A stretch of 64,000 nucleotides of DNA from Serratia proteamaculans (GCF_013337185.1 NZ_SWDE01000001.1:1302001-1366000), one strand, 5' to 3'. Positions 9,920-21,933 are shown, counted from the first letter of the stretch. Numbers and translations: made by a program. Notes: generated by a model from the letters alone, not told the origin.

Positions 9920-10129
9920 TTACAGAGCAACAACGTTGGCGGCAGCCGGCCCGCGCTGGCTGTCTTCTACGGTGTACTCAACACGCTGGCCTTCAGCCAA
10001 AGTTTTGAAACCGTCGGTCGCGATTGCGGAGAAGTGTACGAATACATCTTTACCACCGTCGTTCTGTTCAATAAAACCAAAACCTTTGCTTTCATTGAAC
10101 CACTTCACTTGACCCGTCTTCTTAGACAT
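9920..10129 (-). CDS. CspA-family cold shock protein (CspE/CspC-like)
   Basis: 69-residue RNA chaperone. RNP1 KGFGFI and RNP2 VFVHFS are both intact ([20 protein letters not shown]), with the usual GQVKWFN start and PAAANVVAL end. Most similar to CspE/CspC/CspA; paralog assignment within the family is not safe from sequence alone. An AAAGG ribosome site lies upstream. The 5' side is a 520 bp AT-rich intergenic stretch, which would allow the long structured leader typical of cold-inducible csp mRNAs. Confidence 0.92.
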   Translation of the reverse strand: MSKKTGQVKWFNESKGFGFIEQNDGGKDVFVHFSAIATDGFKTLAEGQRVEYTVEDSQRGPAAANVVAL

Positions 10130-10656
10130 TACTTATTTACCTTTTAAATATATATACAAAACATGCCATAAGGCAATTTTGGCCGTTCTTAGAAACATTA
10201 CTTATGGGAGGTACTTAGAAGGTTCGTCTTTGAAGCGGAATCAGATGATAACGTTTTTGGAGGAACTGCTTAATTCTAAACTCGAACATAAATAGGTCTG
10301 TATCACAGGCCGACTTGCATTTACTCATAAATCTATCTTTTGCACAAGAGGTTTATTGGCCTGTTTTTACCATTTCGCCATATTTATTTTTATGCCCATG
10401 ATTATTAATGGATTAATTTATCTTTTTTTACTTAAAACCTTTAGCGTTGTTGCCTTCTGGACGGCCGTACTTTCCGTTATTCGCTGCTCAAATGAGAGCT
10501 AACGCATAAAAATCTAATATGCTTGCCCAGGCTATAACAAAACCTAATCGACCTAGCTAAACTTGAGGTGAAAACAAGGCGAATGGCCTTTCAACCAGCA
10601 CGTTTGCCGCCAAGAATGATATTTTTCAGATTATACTGAATAAAGGAGCTATGCGC
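10130..10656. other. Intergenic region upstream of csp and ydcJ (no gene seen)
   Basis: Divergent AT-rich region. The csp side probably carries a long 5' leader; I did not find a convincing cold-box sequence. On the ydcJ side an AGGAG ribosome site lies at 10644-10648. No open frame of note. Confidence 0.6.
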
Positions 10657-12063
10657 ATGACCGCCCAGCAGTTCGTCTCACCGAATGAAATCCGCGCCAG
10701 ATTCTCCCACGCCATGTCAGATATGTACCAGAAAGAGGTACCTCTGTATGGCGATTTACTCGAACTGGTAGCGGAAACCAACCGACAGGTCCTGCGCGAA
10801 GATGCCGCATTGGCTCATCAATTACAAATTACCGGCGAAGTCGAACGGCTGGCCATGGAGCGCCACGGGGCCATTCGGGTTGGCACCGCAGAGGAACTTT
10901 CCACCCTGCGACGGCTGTTTAACGTGATGGGCATGTCTCCGGTGGGCTATTACGATCTGGCCGTGGCCGGGGTTCCGGTTCACTCTACCGCATTTCGGGC
11001 AGAACATGAGGATGCGCTACAGATCAGTCCATTCCGGGTATTCACCTCTTTATTGCGGCTGGAACTGATTGAAAACCCGGAACTGCGCGAACTGGCGCAA
11101 CGCCTGTTGGCTCGTCGCCGTATATTTACTGAACGGGCACTTGAACTGATCGTACTGCAAGAAGCTCAGGGCGGACTGGACGACAGTCAGGCGGATGAAT
11201 TTGTCGAACAGGCACTGGAAACCTTCCGCTGGCACAGCCGGGCGACGGTTAGCGCAGCCGAATATCAGCAGTTGCACGACCAGCACCGTCTGATCGCCGA
11301 CGTAGTGGCCTTTAAAGGCCCGCATATCAACCATCTGACGCCACGCACTCTCGATATTGACCGTGTCCAAATGGCCATGCCCGGCCGAGGTATCACCCCT
11401 AAAGCCGTGATTGAGGGCCCGCCACCACGTCGCCGCCCTATTCTGCTGCGCCAGACCAGTTTCAAAGCGCTGGAAGAAAACGTCGACTTTGTTGAACATG
11501 ACGGTAGCGCCGTTGCCGGGCACCACACTGCGCGCTTCGGCGAGATTGAGCAACGCGGTGTCGCGCTGACAACCAAAGGCCGTGCACTGTACGATCGCCT
11601 GCTACAGGCTACCAACGACGCATTGCAGGCACCGCCGAGTGAAAAAAATGCTGACCGCTACAATCAGTTGCTGGCGGAAAATTTCCAGGCGTTTCCAGAT
11701 GATTACGCCACCCTGCGTGAGCAACAGTTGGCCTGGTTCCGCTATTTCCCGACCGAGTGTGGGCTGGCGGCCAAGGAAACCCTGGATCAACACAGCACAC
11801 TGGAACAGCTGATCGCCCAGGAATACATTCGCTTTCAGCCGCTGGTCTATGAAGATTTTCTGCCAGTCAGTGCCGCAGGCATTTTCCAATCGAATTTGGG
11901 CGACAGCGGGCACACTCAGTACAACGCAGCCTCAAGCAGGGCGGCATTTGAACTGGCATTGGGTGCAGAAGTGATCGATGAATTGGCGTTATATCAGCAA
12001 ACGCAGCAGCGTTCGATAGATGCCTGCGCGCAAGCACTGGGGCTTCACGCGCTGGCAGTCTGA
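10657..12063 (+). CDS. ydcJ: 2-oxoadipate dioxygenase/decarboxylase (YdcJ/HglS family, DUF1338)
   Basis: Non-heme iron vicinal-oxygen-chelate enzyme family; characterised HglS converts 2-oxoadipate to D-2-hydroxyglutarate in D-lysine catabolism. I prefer the second ATG (10657) because AGGAG is 8 nt upstream of it but only 2 nt from the first (10651). Numbered this way (468 residues), the presumptive ligands are H70 and R74 (RHGAIRVGT), H226 (HINHLTPRTLDIDR) and E296 (ARFGEIEQRG), fitting HglS as I remember it. The stop is 1 bp from the convergent lpxK stop. No lysine-catabolism neighbours are visible. The role in this host is inferred from the family. Confidence 0.88.
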   Translation: MTAQQFVSPNEIRARFSHAMSDMYQKEVPLYGDLLELVAETNRQVLREDAALAHQLQITGEVERLAMERHGAIRVGTAEELSTLRRLFNVMGMSPVGYYDLAVAGVPVHSTAFRAEHEDALQISPFRVFTSLLRLELIENPELRELAQRLLARRRIFTERALELIVLQEAQGGLDDSQADEFVEQALETFRWHSRATVSAAEYQQLHDQHRLIADVVAFKGPHINHLTPRTLDIDRVQMAMPGRGITPKAVIEGPPPRRRPILLRQTSFKALEENVDFVEHDGSAVAGHHTARFGEIEQRGVALTTKGRALYDRLLQATNDALQAPPSEKNADRYNQLLAENFQAFPDDYATLREQQLAWFRYFPTECGLAAKETLDQHSTLEQLIAQEYIRFQPLVYEDFLPVSAAGIFQSNLGDSGHTQYNAASSRAAFELALGAEVIDELALYQQTQQRSIDACAQALGLHALAV

Positions 12064-12064
12064 A

Positions 12065-13045
12065 TTACTTTGTCAGCAGGGCTTCAATACTTTGCAACAA
12101 TTGCTCAGCCTGATCGGGGGGAAGTACCGCATCGACGGGTAAATACCACCAGTTGGGCTGAGCAAAAGCGCGGCATTTAACCGCGTCTTTCTCGGTCATC
12201 AACAACGTTTGCTCTGAAGAAACCAGTGCCGCCAATGGGCCATGCTGATATTCCTGATGATCGGCAAACGCCACTTCCTTTTCGACCTCTACACCCAGTT
12301 TTTCTAACGTGGCGAAAAAACGCGGAGGATGGCCGATACCGGCCATTGCCACCACGTGTGGCAGTTCGACTGCCGGCCGGCGCTCACCGCTGGCAACATT
12401 GACCGCGTCGCGCGCCTGCAATCGCATAGCGATTTCACCGGGCTGCGCCACTCCCCCGTTGGCAATCAGGGCGTCAACACTGTTCAGACGCGAAGCGCGT
12501 TCGCGCATTGGCCCTGCCGGCAACCACCACCCATTGCCAAAACGGCGAACGCCATCGATCACCACCAGTTCAAAATCACGCTGTAAAGCGTAATGCTGCA
12601 GGCCGTCATCGGTAATCACCACATCAAGTGGCTGCTGTTTAAGCAGTGCTTGTACCGCTTCAGAACGCTTTGGTGAAATTGCCACTGGCGCAGCGGTACG
12701 CTGATAAATCAGCACCGGCTCATCACCCGCCTGCTGAGTGGTAGTGCTCGCGTCAAGTAACAGCGGATAAGCCTCTGCTTTGCCACCATAACCACGAGAA
12801 ACCACGCCCACCCGGTATCCGCGTTGCTGCAACTGTTCCACCAGCCAGATCACCATCGGGGTTTTACCGTTGCCACCGGCAGTCAGATTCCCCACCACCA
12901 CGACCGGTACCGGTGCGCGCCAGCTTTTACGCAGGCCGCAACGGTAGCTAAGCCGAATCAGGCCGCTGACCAGGCCATACAGCCAGGACAGCGGTAACAA
13001 CAGCAAGTAAACCAACGAACTGCCTGACCAGATGCGCTCGATCAT
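12065..13045 (-). CDS. lpxK: LpxK, tetraacyldisaccharide 4'-kinase
   Basis: Phosphorylates the 4' position of the lipid A disaccharide precursor at the inner membrane to form lipid IVA. 326 residues. There is an N-terminal membrane anchor (about 10-30) and an unusual P-loop [12 protein letters not shown] at residues 52-63. The start overlaps the msbA stop (TAATG), so translation is coupled to the lipid A flippase gene, as in E. coli. Confidence 0.97.
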   Translation of the reverse strand: MIERIWSGSSLVYLLLLPLSWLYGLVSGLIRLSYRCGLRKSWRAPVPVVVVGNLTAGGNGKTPMVIWLVEQLQQRGYRVGVVSRGYGGKAEAYPLLLDASTTTQQAGDEPVLIYQRTAAPVAISPKRSEAVQALLKQQPLDVVITDDGLQHYALQRDFELVVIDGVRRFGNGWWLPAGPMRERASRLNSVDALIANGGVAQPGEIAMRLQARDAVNVASGERRPAVELPHVVAMAGIGHPPRFFATLEKLGVEVEKEVAFADHQEYQHGPLAALVSSEQTLLMTEKDAVKCRAFAQPNWWYLPVDAVLPPDQAEQLLQSIEALLTK

Positions 13046-14793
13046 TATTGACCAAACTGCATGCGGTGGAGCTGGGCATAAGCCCCCTGCTTTTCGATCA
13101 ATACCGCATGTTCACCACGCTCCACAATACGGCCATCCTCAACCACCAGGATTTCATCAGCCTTCTCAATGGTCGACAGGCGGTGCGCAATCACCAGTGA
13201 AGTACGGTTTTTCTGTAACTCATCCAGCGCCGCCTGAATAGCACGCTCCGATTCAGTGTCCAGTGCCGAGGTGGCTTCATCGAGGATCAGTATTGGGCAG
13301 TCGCGCAACAAGGCGCGGGCAATAGCGATACGCTGGCGTTGACCACCGGACAGCATCACCCCGTTTTCACCGATCACCGTATCCAGGCCGTTCTCCATTT
13401 TTTCAATGAAGTCCATGGCATAAGCCATGCGCGCAGCCTTCTCGATCTCTTCGCGGCTATAGCGTTCTTCACGCGCGTAAGCGATGTTGTTGGCAATAGT
13501 GTCGTTAAACAAATGCACGTTTTGCGAAACCAGCGCCACCTGATCACGCAGCGATGCCAATGTGTACTCGCGCAGATCGTGACCATCCATCAGGATCTCG
13601 CCTTCCTGGACATCATAAAAACGGGTCAGCAGATTGGCGATGGTTGACTTGCCCGAGCCGGAACGACCTACCAGCGCCACCGTTTTACCTTCTGAAATAC
13701 TCAGATTGATATCACGCAGCGCAGGCGTTTCTTTCCCTGGGTAGTAGAAAGTGACGTTACGGAATTCGATATCGCCCTTCGCTCGTGCGACCTCACGGGT
13801 ACCGGTATCTTTTTCCTGTTCCATATCCAGGATGGAGAACAGGGTCTGGCACGCCGCCATCCCACGCTGGAACTGGGCATTAACGTTGGTCAGTGATTTC
13901 AGCGGACGCATCAGGGCGATCATCGAAGAGAACACCACGGTGATGGTACCGGCTGTCAGGGTAGCCATCACACTCGGGAAGCTGGCGGCATACAGCACAA
14001 AGGCCAACGCCAGCGAAGCGATAAGCTGAATAATAGGGTCAGAGATCGAGGATGCAGAAACCAGTTTCATGCCCTGCTGGCGCATGCGGTTGCTGACTGA
14101 ATTGAAACGATCGGTTTCAACCTGCTGGCCACCAAAAATCAGCACTTCCTTATGGCCTTTGAGCATCTGCTCTGCGCTGGTCGTCACCTGCCCCATGGTG
14201 TTCTGCATGTTTTTGCTGATATTACGGAAGCGCTTGGAAACAACGCGGATAGCAATAGACACAACCGGAGCCAGAACGATCAGGATCACCGACAGCTGCC
14301 AGCTGTAGTAGAACATCATGGTGAACAGCGCGATTATCGACGCCCCTTCACGCACCACGGTCACCAGCGCGCTGGAAGACGATGACGCTACCTGTTCGGA
14401 ATCATAGGTGATTCGTGACAGCAAGGTACCGGTGGACTGTTGATCGAAGAACGATACCGGCATTCTCATCATGTGGCCAAACAGCCGGCGGCGCATATGC
14501 ATCACCACCATGCCGGATACCCATGAGATGCAGTAGCTGGAGACAAAGCCAGTCGCTCCACGCACCACCATCAGGCCAATTACTGCCAATGGCATCCACA
14601 GCAGAATGCTGCTTTCCGTTTTCCCAAAACCGTCATCCAATAAAGGTTTAAGCAAAGACAACATAAAGGCGTCGCTGGCCGCGTTCAGTACCAACGCAAT
14701 AGCCGCCACGATCAGCCCGGTCTTAAAAGGTGTGATCATCGGCCAGAGGCGACGGAAAGTCTGCCAGGTGGAGAGATCTTTATCATTCATCAT
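13045..14793 (-). CDS. msbA: MsbA, lipid A/LPS flippase ABC transporter
   Basis: Homodimeric exporter that flips core-lipid A across the inner membrane. 582 residues, identical in length to E. coli MsbA. Six N-terminal membrane segments precede a nucleotide-binding domain with Walker [10 protein letters not shown] near residue 376, signature [16 protein letters not shown] and Walker [13 protein letters not shown]. Middle gene of ycaI-msbA-lpxK. Confidence 0.98.
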   Translation of the reverse strand: MMNDKDLSTWQTFRRLWPMITPFKTGLIVAAIALVLNAASDAFMLSLLKPLLDDGFGKTESSILLWMPLAVIGLMVVRGATGFVSSYCISWVSGMVVMHMRRRLFGHMMRMPVSFFDQQSTGTLLSRITYDSEQVASSSSSALVTVVREGASIIALFTMMFYYSWQLSVILIVLAPVVSIAIRVVSKRFRNISKNMQNTMGQVTTSAEQMLKGHKEVLIFGGQQVETDRFNSVSNRMRQQGMKLVSASSISDPIIQLIASLALAFVLYAASFPSVMATLTAGTITVVFSSMIALMRPLKSLTNVNAQFQRGMAACQTLFSILDMEQEKDTGTREVARAKGDIEFRNVTFYYPGKETPALRDINLSISEGKTVALVGRSGSGKSTIANLLTRFYDVQEGEILMDGHDLREYTLASLRDQVALVSQNVHLFNDTIANNIAYAREERYSREEIEKAARMAYAMDFIEKMENGLDTVIGENGVMLSGGQRQRIAIARALLRDCPILILDEATSALDTESERAIQAALDELQKNRTSLVIAHRLSTIEKADEILVVEDGRIVERGEHAVLIEKQGAYAQLHRMQFGQ

Positions 14794-14828
14794 GCAAATA
14801 CCAGCATCGGAAGAAATAGCGGCCCATT

Positions 14829-17093
14829 TTACTCATTATCACCCTCTACGCCAAACCGCTGATGGTACCAACGGGGCATTAATTGTTCACGAAAGCCATT
14901 AATTTGCCAATCGTTGTCGAAAAAAAGTACGGATAACTGACCGGAGCGCGAAGTATCGTGCCAAATGATGTCATTTGCCAGATATCTGGCAACCACTTTA
15001 ACCGCAGGTAATCGCCATTTATTGTAACGTGATGCCGAGGCGATTGCCGCTTTCGGTGCTACAGCACGCAAAAAAGGCGGGGTAGACGAGGTTTTACTGC
15101 CATGATGCGGAACCTGTAACACTGTAGCGCTCAATGAAGGGCGTTGATATCTTACCAACTGTGCCTCCGTCCTTTTTTCTGCATCCCCCGTCAGCAACAA
15201 ACTGTATTTGCCATCATCGATACGGATGACGCATGAATCATCATTCCCCGCCATTTTTACCGCCTTTGGCGGCCACAGCACTCGAAACTGAAGCGATTGC
15301 CATTGCCAGCGCTCTCCCGCCACGCAGGGTAAGTGGCCGGCATCAAGACGTGGGCTCCTTACCGTCGCTTGCGGAAATGCACGCTGTATCTCTTCAAGAC
15401 CACCGATATGATCCAGATGATCATGGCTGATTATAATTTGTTCCACAGGTAATCCTCGCCAGTTAAGAAATGGCAAAATATTCCGCCTGGCAGCGCTGCC
15501 GGTGCCCCAGCGGGGGCCGGTGTCATACAATATTGCCCGGCCGTTCTTTTCGATCACCATAGCCAGGCCATGCCCAACGTCAAGCATGTCTACGCGCCAA
15601 CGGTATTGGGCTTCTCTTTCACGCCACAGTACGCAACACAGTGCCAAAGTTGCCAGCGCCGTTGCATAACGCAGCCACCAGTGGAAACGCCAAAAAATCA
15701 CCAGTAACCAGCCGGCAAGACTGACAGCCAAAGATGCCGCACCGAGATCAACCCAGCCGTCCTGCAGATAGTGTAATGGGGCAAATACCCCTGCCAACGT
15801 AAGATCCGCCAACCACCATAGTCCCGCACTCAACGTCGGGGAAATACCAGCCACCACTGCCAGCAGGATCAGCGGTACCGTTATCAACGAAACCAAAGGC
15901 ACCGCCCACAGATTGGCCGGTATGGCGCTAAGTGTCAGGCCATGAAACAATCCGGCCTGCATGGGCACCAGTAGCAGCGTAATACCAAGCTGGATATGCA
16001 GCCAGCGCAATGGCGCCCAGTGCCATCCCGAACGAAAACGAGGATTCAGCGGCACCCATTCGAACCAGAAAATCAGGCAAAATACCGCGGTGGCCGATAG
16101 CCAGAAGCTGTCGGATAGTACTGCCAGAGGATCGCAAACCAGAATTAAGCCAACGCACCACAGCCAAATTTGCCAGGACGAGCAATGGATGCCGCGTATG
16201 CGTAACAGCATCCACAATGTCAGCGCCAGGCCCGTTCTTACCGCCGGCGGATGAGCGCCAGCCAACCAAACGTAGCCTAACGCGCCGAGCCAACTGACAA
16301 TCAGCGGAAAGCGGTAGTCAATCAGCTTTGCCGGCAGAAAAAATTGCATCGCCCGCAGCAGGCCCCAAATCAAAATGGCCACCATCGCCACATGCAACCC
16401 AGAGATAGCCATCAGGTGAGCAATGCCGGTTTTCAACATCAAGGTTCGTAACGCCGGTTCCAGCGCAGCCCTCTCACCAAATGCCAACGCGAGCAGCACC
16501 GCTTTAAAACGAAGAGTGCCAATATTGTTTTCGGCATAAGTGATAATCCGTTGCCGCCAACCACAGTTTTGATCCAGGAGGGCAGCGCTTTTCACCTGTG
16601 CCGTCAGTGGTTGACGCTGCGACATCGCCCAGCGCTGGCTGTCAAAGCCCCCTTCATTAAGATTGCCGTGTATCGGCCGCATGCGCAGTTTCAACAGCCA
16701 ACGTTGCCCGGCACACAAGGGCCGCTCTTTGGGCTGCCAGAGGGTTGAGAAAGCGATGGAAGGCACCAGCCACCGGCCATTGAGCCGTTCGATACGCATA
16801 ACCGTCTGCTTTCGTGTCGCGCCAGCCAGTGCAATACTGCTGACCTGAACCACGGCGTTCACCACCGGGCCCTGGCTCAGACGGTTGATTTGATTCACCA
16901 GGGTCCCGGCAGTGAATACCGCCCAAAGAAAACCCAATGCCCCCCACGCCATAAAACGGCCTGCGCAGCCCCTCCCCCACAGGCAGAGACAAACGGGTAA
17001 GGTTACCAACAAGGCAATACGCCCATCGGGTAATTGCGGCATGAAAAGCAGCGGTAAAATACCGCAGATCACCCCACTTACCGCCAAATCCAA
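14829..17093 (-). CDS. ycaI: ComEC/Rec2-family DNA-uptake channel protein (YcaI)
   Basis: Polytopic inner-membrane protein of the ComEC family, the putative channel for single-stranded DNA entry. 754 residues, as E. coli YcaI. Membrane segments fill the first two thirds, with the competence-domain motif [20 protein letters not shown] near residue 230. The C-terminal metallo-beta-lactamase-like domain keeps [10 protein letters not shown] and LLTGDAE. The start is a TTG at 17093; an in-frame stop at 17130-17132 excludes a longer form and there is no nearby ATG. Natural competence cannot be inferred from this gene alone. Confidence 0.92.
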   Translation of the reverse strand: MDLAVSGVICGILPLLFMPQLPDGRIALLVTLPVCLCLWGRGCAGRFMAWGALGFLWAVFTAGTLVNQINRLSQGPVVNAVVQVSSIALAGATRKQTVMRIERLNGRWLVPSIAFSTLWQPKERPLCAGQRWLLKLRMRPIHGNLNEGGFDSQRWAMSQRQPLTAQVKSAALLDQNCGWRQRIITYAENNIGTLRFKAVLLALAFGERAALEPALRTLMLKTGIAHLMAISGLHVAMVAILIWGLLRAMQFFLPAKLIDYRFPLIVSWLGALGYVWLAGAHPPAVRTGLALTLWMLLRIRGIHCSSWQIWLWCVGLILVCDPLAVLSDSFWLSATAVFCLIFWFEWVPLNPRFRSGWHWAPLRWLHIQLGITLLLVPMQAGLFHGLTLSAIPANLWAVPLVSLITVPLILLAVVAGISPTLSAGLWWLADLTLAGVFAPLHYLQDGWVDLGAASLAVSLAGWLLVIFWRFHWWLRYATALATLALCCVLWREREAQYRWRVDMLDVGHGLAMVIEKNGRAILYDTGPRWGTGSAARRNILPFLNWRGLPVEQIIISHDHLDHIGGLEEIQRAFPQATVRSPRLDAGHLPCVAGERWQWQSLQFRVLWPPKAVKMAGNDDSCVIRIDDGKYSLLLTGDAEKRTEAQLVRYQRPSLSATVLQVPHHGSKTSSTPPFLRAVAPKAAIASASRYNKWRLPAVKVVARYLANDIIWHDTSRSGQLSVLFFDNDWQINGFREQLMPRWYHQRFGVEGDNE

Positions 17094-17288
17094 CGAGGTT
17101 CTGATAGGTACTCTCCCGATATAAGGCCGCTATCCAGGCAGCCGACATCACGTGATTGTTTACCTATCGACCAAAACTCGCCATTAACAATCTGAGGGTT
17201 CGCGAACGTCGCCGCACAATAGCGGCGGCCGTTACCAGGGTTAAACATATGTTGCGGCGTACTACGCAGAAACATCGGGAAAATTGAC

Positions 17289-17316
17289 AAAAAAAACGGC
17301 GCCCTAGGGCACCGTT
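17289..17316 (-). terminator. Rho-independent terminator of ihfB
   Basis: ACGGTGCCC / GGGCGCCGT stem with a two-base loop on the minus strand, followed by TTTTTTTT. It lies about 45 bp after the ihfB stop. Confidence 0.88.
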
Positions 17317-17358
17317 TTATATTTCTTTACAAGCAACAACTCTATGGGTAGTCAGCGA

Positions 17359-17643
17359 CTAGCCATAGATATTGGCGCGGTCACGCAGCTCTTTGCCTGG
17401 CTTGAAGTGAGGGACGTACTTGCCGTCCAACTCAACTTTATCACCAGTTTTCGGGTTGCGACCCACACGCGGAGCACGGTAGTGAAGAGAAAAACTGCCG
17501 AATCCGCGGATCTCGATGCGCTCACCATCGGCTAGCGTAGCAGCCATATGTTCTAGCATCTCTTTCACTGCATCCTCAACGGCTTTCGCCGGTACATGAG
17601 ATTGCTGGCCAGCAAGTCTTTCAATAAGTTCAGACTTGGTCAT
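17359..17643 (-). CDS. ihfB: Integration host factor subunit beta
   Basis: DNA-bending HU-family protein that dimerises with IhfA. 94 residues. The minor-groove-intercalating proline is P64 in [10 protein letters not shown], and the family signature [20 protein letters not shown] is intact. It lies 62 bp downstream of rpsA on the same strand, the conserved rpsA-ihfB arrangement, and ends before a strong terminator. Confidence 0.98.
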   Translation of the reverse strand: MTKSELIERLAGQQSHVPAKAVEDAVKEMLEHMAATLADGERIEIRGFGSFSLHYRAPRVGRNPKTGDKVELDGKYVPHFKPGKELRDRANIYG

Positions 17644-17705
17644 AGTTCCTCCAAGCTTTGCAGCTAAACTACCGTATCGGGGCGGTCAAAAACCGCCCCC
17701 CGTCA

Positions 17706-19385
17706 TTACTCGCCTTTAGCCGCTTTGAAAGCTTCAGCCATTGCGTTAGAGAAGTTGCTTTCTTCTTGCTTGCTGCTGCTGTTAACAGTAGCGATTGCAT
17801 CTTTCTCGTCAGCTTCGTCCTTAGCACGTACGGACAGGCTTACTACGCGGTTCTTACGGTCAACGCCGGTGAATTTAGCTTCAACGTCGTCACCCACATT
17901 CAGAACCAGAGTTGCATCTTCAATGCGGTCGCGAGAGGCTTCAGAAGCACGCAGGTAACCTTCTACGCCGCCTGCTAATTCAACTGTAGCACCTTTGGCG
18001 TCAACTGCAGTGACTTTACCAGTAACAATAGTACCTTTCTTGTTCATAGACAGGTAGTTATTGAACGGGTCTTCAGCCAGTTGCTTCACGCCCAGGGAGA
18101 TACGCTCGCGCTCTGCGTCAACTTGCAGAACAACCGCTGCGATTTCGTCGCCTTTCTTGTATTCACGAACTGCTTCTTCGCCTGCAACGTTCCAGGAGAT
18201 GTCAGACAGGTGAACCAGGCCGTCGATGCCGCCGTCCAGGCCGATGAAGATACCGAAGTCAGTGATAGACTTGATTTTACCTTCAACGCGGTCGCCCTTG
18301 TTGTGGGTTTCTGCAAACTGCTGCCATGGGTTGTTTTTGCACTGCTTCAGACCCAGGGAGATACGACGACGTTCTTCATCGATGTCCAGAACCATAACTT
18401 CCACTACATCGCCCACGTTAACAACTTTGGACGGATGGATGTTTTTGTTGGTCCAATCCATTTCAGAAACGTGTACCAGACCTTCAACGCCTTCTTCGAT
18501 TTCTACGAAGCAGCCGTAATCAGTCAGGTTGGTTACACGACCAGTCAGCTTGGTGCCTTCTGGGTAACGTTTCGCGATAGCAACCCATGGATCTTCGCCC
18601 AGTTGCTTCAGGCCCAGGGAAACACGAGTACGCTCGCGGTCGAACTTCAGCACTTTAACAGTGATTTCGTCGCCAACGTTGACGATTTCGCTCGGATGCT
18701 TAACGCGTTTCCAAGCCATATCAGTGATGTGCAGCAGGCCGTCTACGCCGCCCAGATCAACGAATGCACCGTAGTCAGTGAGGTTCTTAACGATACCTTT
18801 AACTTCCATGCCTTCCTGCAGGTTTTCCAGCAGTTGATCACGTTCTGCGCTGTTCTCTGACTCGATAACCGCACGGCGAGAAACTACAACGTTGTTGCGT
18901 TTCTGGTCCAGCTTGATGACTTTGAACTCAAGCTCTTTGCCTTCCAGGTGCAGAGTGTCACGTACTGGACGCACGTCAACCAGGGAACCTGGCAGGAACG
19001 CACGAATACCATTCAGCTCTACAGTGAAGCCACCCTTAACTTTGCCGTTGATAACACCGACGACAGTTTCAGCTTCTTCGTAAGCTTTTTCCAGCGTGAT
19101 CCAAGCTTCGTGACGCTTAGCTTTCTCACGGGACAGCAGAGTTTCACCGAAGCCATCTTCAACAGCGTCCAGCGCAACATCAACTTCGTCGCCTACCTGG
19201 ATTTCCAGCTCGCCCTGTGCGTTTTTGAATTGCTCAGCCGGGATGGCAGACTCAGATTTCAGACCGGCGTCAACCAGTACTACGTCTTTGTCGATAGCAA
19301 CTACAACGCCACGAACGATGGAACCCGGACGGGTTTCGATTGTTTTCAGGGATTCTTCAAAGAGTTGAGCGAAAGATTCAGTCAT
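17706..19385 (-). CDS. rpsA: 30S ribosomal protein S1
   Basis: RNA-binding S1 protein that recruits mRNA to the 30S subunit. 559 residues with six S1 OB-fold repeats; repeats 3-6 show the recurring GxxxxGxVxxxTDYGxFV...GLxHxS pattern (for example [20 protein letters not shown]). Two residues longer than E. coli because of small C-terminal differences. The long leader upstream (19386-19566) fits autoregulation of rpsA translation. Confidence 0.98.
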   Translation of the reverse strand: MTESFAQLFEESLKTIETRPGSIVRGVVVAIDKDVVLVDAGLKSESAIPAEQFKNAQGELEIQVGDEVDVALDAVEDGFGETLLSREKAKRHEAWITLEKAYEEAETVVGVINGKVKGGFTVELNGIRAFLPGSLVDVRPVRDTLHLEGKELEFKVIKLDQKRNNVVVSRRAVIESENSAERDQLLENLQEGMEVKGIVKNLTDYGAFVDLGGVDGLLHITDMAWKRVKHPSEIVNVGDEITVKVLKFDRERTRVSLGLKQLGEDPWVAIAKRYPEGTKLTGRVTNLTDYGCFVEIEEGVEGLVHVSEMDWTNKNIHPSKVVNVGDVVEVMVLDIDEERRRISLGLKQCKNNPWQQFAETHNKGDRVEGKIKSITDFGIFIGLDGGIDGLVHLSDISWNVAGEEAVREYKKGDEIAAVVLQVDAERERISLGVKQLAEDPFNNYLSMNKKGTIVTGKVTAVDAKGATVELAGGVEGYLRASEASRDRIEDATLVLNVGDDVEAKFTGVDRKNRVVSLSVRAKDEADEKDAIATVNSSSKQEESNFSNAMAEAFKAAKGE

Positions 19386-19493
19386 GTTTAATCTTCAGGG
19401 TTCTATAGTTTAACGTCCATTTAGCATCCCGCCGAATGGGGTTGTTTCACATACCCCGCCATTGGCTCCATGCCGACAGGGTTTAGGTTACAG

Positions 19494-19509
19494 GGGTAAA
19501 ATTTTACCC
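19494..19509. promoter_or_regulatory. 16-bp perfect palindrome in the rpsA leader
   Basis: GGGTAAAA immediately followed by its exact complement TTTTACCC, about 110 bp upstream of the rpsA ATG. A TTGTCA...TATCGG promoter-like pair lies just upstream on the minus strand, so this would fall at the start of the transcript, within the autoregulatory leader. It could be an RNA hairpin or a protein-binding site. Confidence 0.4.
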
Positions 19510-19566
19510 GATATAGTTCGATACTACCATGACAAATATGACAAAAAGCCAATAACGCCGCCGCGC

Positions 19567-20256
19567 TTACTGCTGCGGCAACGCTAAAACTTCATGTGCA
19601 TAAGTCAACGCACGCTGGATAACTTCGTCAATCGACATGCTGGTTGAATCCAGCACGAGGGCATCGGAAGCCGGCACCAGTGGCGCGATAGGCCGATTAC
19701 GGTCACGGTCATCCCGTTCCTTTATCTCGGCTAAAAGACGTTCAAAGTTAACATTAAAGCCCTTTTCCTGCAACTGTAGCATGCGGCGGTGCGCACGCTC
19801 CTCAGAACTGGCGTCCAGGAAAATCTTGACCGGCGCATCGGGAAACACCACCGTGCCCATGTCGCGGCCATCGGCAATCAGGCCAGGAGCCTCACGAAAT
19901 GCCCGCTGGCGCCGCAACAGGGCTTCACGCACGCGCGGGAAAGCCGCAGCCTGCGAAGCGGTATTGCCGACGGTTTCAGTGCGGATTTCATTGCTGACAT
20001 CCTCACCTTCCAAAATAACCTGCAGTTTGCCATCCTGGGCAATAAAGCGAACATCGAGATGTGCGGCCAGTGGAACCAGCGCCTCCTCAGACGTGATATC
20101 AACCTGATGATGCAGCGCTGCCAACGCCAGTACGCGATAAATCGCGCCTGAGTCAAGCAAACGCCAACCAAGGGATTCGGCGAGCGCTTTGCACAAGGTG
20201 CCTTTGCCTGCGCCACTTGGTCCATCAACGGTTATCACTGGGGCTGTAGCCGTCAT
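19567..20256 (-). CDS. cmk: Cytidylate kinase
   Basis: Phosphorylates CMP and dCMP with ATP. I start at the ATG at 20256 ([20 protein letters not shown]), which has an AAGGAGAG ribosome site and matches E. coli Cmk; the open frame runs 39 codons further upstream without conservation. 229 residues, P-loop GPSGAGKG at 12-19, and the CMP-binding [11 protein letters not shown] block is present. Upstream of rpsA, as in E. coli. Confidence 0.96.
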   Translation of the reverse strand: MTATAPVITVDGPSGAGKGTLCKALAESLGWRLLDSGAIYRVLALAALHHQVDITSEEALVPLAAHLDVRFIAQDGKLQVILEGEDVSNEIRTETVGNTASQAAAFPRVREALLRRQRAFREAPGLIADGRDMGTVVFPDAPVKIFLDASSEERAHRRMLQLQEKGFNVNFERLLAEIKERDDRDRNRPIAPLVPASDALVLDSTSMSIDEVIQRALTYAHEVLALPQQ

Positions 20257-20477
20257 TTCTCTCTCCTTCAGGTAGAAAACCTCACAGGGACATAACCTGC
20301 CGCCAGCACAATGCGAAAGCATAATTAAAACCGTCCCTGCCGCCCGCCCATCGGGGCAGTTACGGTGGCGCATTATACGCTGCCAAACGACGAACTGTTA
20401 CCCTGGAACTGTCTGGTTGTTGAAAATAAGCGTATGACCGCGCAAAAGTATAGCGGACGGATCCAGGCTACGGGCGT

Positions 20478-20510
20478 TAAAAACAATAAAGGCCCAATCA
20501 AGGGCCTTAA
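20478..20510 (-). terminator. Rho-independent terminator of the serC-aroA operon
   Basis: AAGGCCC-TTGATT-GGGCCTT stem-loop on the minus strand followed by TATTGTTTTT. It sits just after the aroA stop. Confidence 0.88.
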
Positions 20511-20531
20511 AAGAAAGTATCTGACTGCGGA

Positions 20532-21818
20532 TCACGCCAATTGACTGATGCGCGCCAACTGTTCGAAATAGTCCGGGAAGGTTTTCGCGGTACATTTAGG
20601 ATCAAGAATGGTCACCGGCGTATCAGACAACGCCACCAGCGAGAAGCACATCGCCATACGGTGATCGTTGTAGGTGCCGATATCGGCAAACTTCAGCTTG
20701 GCTGGCGGTACGACGTGAATATAGTCCTCGCCTTCATCTACCTCAGCGCCCACTTTACGCAACTCGGTCGCCATCGCGGCCAGGCGGTCGGTCTCTTTCA
20801 CCCGCCAGTTATAGATGTTGCGAATGGTCGTTGGGCCTTCGGCAAACAGGGCCGCCGTCGCAATGGTCATCGCCGCGTCAGGAATATGATTCATATCCAT
20901 GTCGATGCCGCGCAGTTCACCGCGGCTGCACTCGATATAATCATCGCCCCAGGTAATGCGCGCGCCCATTTTTTCCAGCACATCGGCGAATTTGGTATCG
21001 CCCTGAACGCTTTTCTTACCGATGCCGGTGACGCGAACGGTGCCGCCTTTGATCGCAGCCGCCGCCAGGAAGTAAGAAGCGGAAGAAGCATCGCCCTCCA
21101 CCAGATAATCGCCCGGCGAACGGTAGGCTTGGCGGCCATTAATGTGGAACACGCGATAGTTGTCGTGGCTAACCTCAACGCCGAAAGTACGCATCAGATG
21201 CAGCGTGATATCAATGTACGGCTTGGAAACCAGTTCACCCTTGATGTGGATATTGGTGTCTTGCGCGGCCAGAGGGGCCGTCATCAGCAATGCGGTCAGG
21301 AACTGGCTGGAGACGCTACCGTCGACGGTGACATCGCCGCCGTGAAAACCACCGCGCAGGCGCAATGGCGGATAATCGGTCTGTTCCAGGTAATCAATCT
21401 GTGCACCGCCCTGACGCAGAGCATCGACCAAATGGCCGATTGGACGCTCTTTCATGCGTGGCTCACCGGTCAGCACCACATCGCTATTGCCCAGGCACAA
21501 AGCGGCTGCCAATGGACGCATCGCGGTACCGGCATTGCCGAGGAACAGTTCAAGCGGCTGACTGGCTACCAGCGGGCCGGCCACACCTTCAACTTTACAG
21601 GTGGTGCGATCGGCGGACAGCTGATAGCTCACGCCCAGCGCCTGCAGCGCATTTAGCATATGGCGCACATCGTCGCTGTCCAGCAGGTTGGTCAGCGTCG
21701 TCGTTCCCTCCGCCAGCGCAGCCAGCAGCAGAGCACGGTTGGATACGCTCTTGGAGCCGGGTAAGTTGACGGTGCCATTGACCAGGGCAACCGGTTGTAA
21801 CGTCAGGGAATCCACCAT
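20532..21818 (-). CDS. aroA: 3-phosphoshikimate 1-carboxyvinyltransferase (EPSP synthase)
   Basis: Sixth step of the shikimate pathway: transfers enolpyruvyl from PEP to shikimate 3-phosphate. 428 residues from the ATG at 21818 (MVDSLTLQP); a TTG six codons earlier is the only longer start and is not conserved. Class I features are present: [17 protein letters not shown] at 19-35 with K23, [14 protein letters not shown] near residue 96, and a C-terminal [10 protein letters not shown]. Downstream of serC in the classical serC-aroA operon. Confidence 0.97.
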   Translation of the reverse strand: MVDSLTLQPVALVNGTVNLPGSKSVSNRALLLAALAEGTTTLTNLLDSDDVRHMLNALQALGVSYQLSADRTTCKVEGVAGPLVASQPLELFLGNAGTAMRPLAAALCLGNSDVVLTGEPRMKERPIGHLVDALRQGGAQIDYLEQTDYPPLRLRGGFHGGDVTVDGSVSSQFLTALLMTAPLAAQDTNIHIKGELVSKPYIDITLHLMRTFGVEVSHDNYRVFHINGRQAYRSPGDYLVEGDASSASYFLAAAAIKGGTVRVTGIGKKSVQGDTKFADVLEKMGARITWGDDYIECSRGELRGIDMDMNHIPDAAMTIATAALFAEGPTTIRNIYNWRVKETDRLAAMATELRKVGAEVDEGEDYIHVVPPAKLKFADIGTYNDHRMAMCFSLVALSDTPVTILDPKCTAKTFPDYFEQLARISQLA

Positions 21819-21852
21819 GTGAACAAAAATCTCCAAAATCTGATAAACGAAA

Positions 21853-21877
21853 CGGCCCCGGGAAAATGCCGGAGCCG
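21853..21877 (-). terminator. Intercistronic hairpin between serC and aroA
   Basis: CGGCTCCGG / CCGGGGCCG stem (one G-T wobble) on the minus strand, followed by TTTCGTTTATC. This could attenuate aroA relative to serC, or act in mRNA processing; it precedes the aroA ribosome site. Confidence 0.5.
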
Positions 21878-21933
21878 CTTTAATTCAAAAAGGACAACAG
21901 CGAAGGCGGCCCGCTCAATGCAGGCTACCCGGC

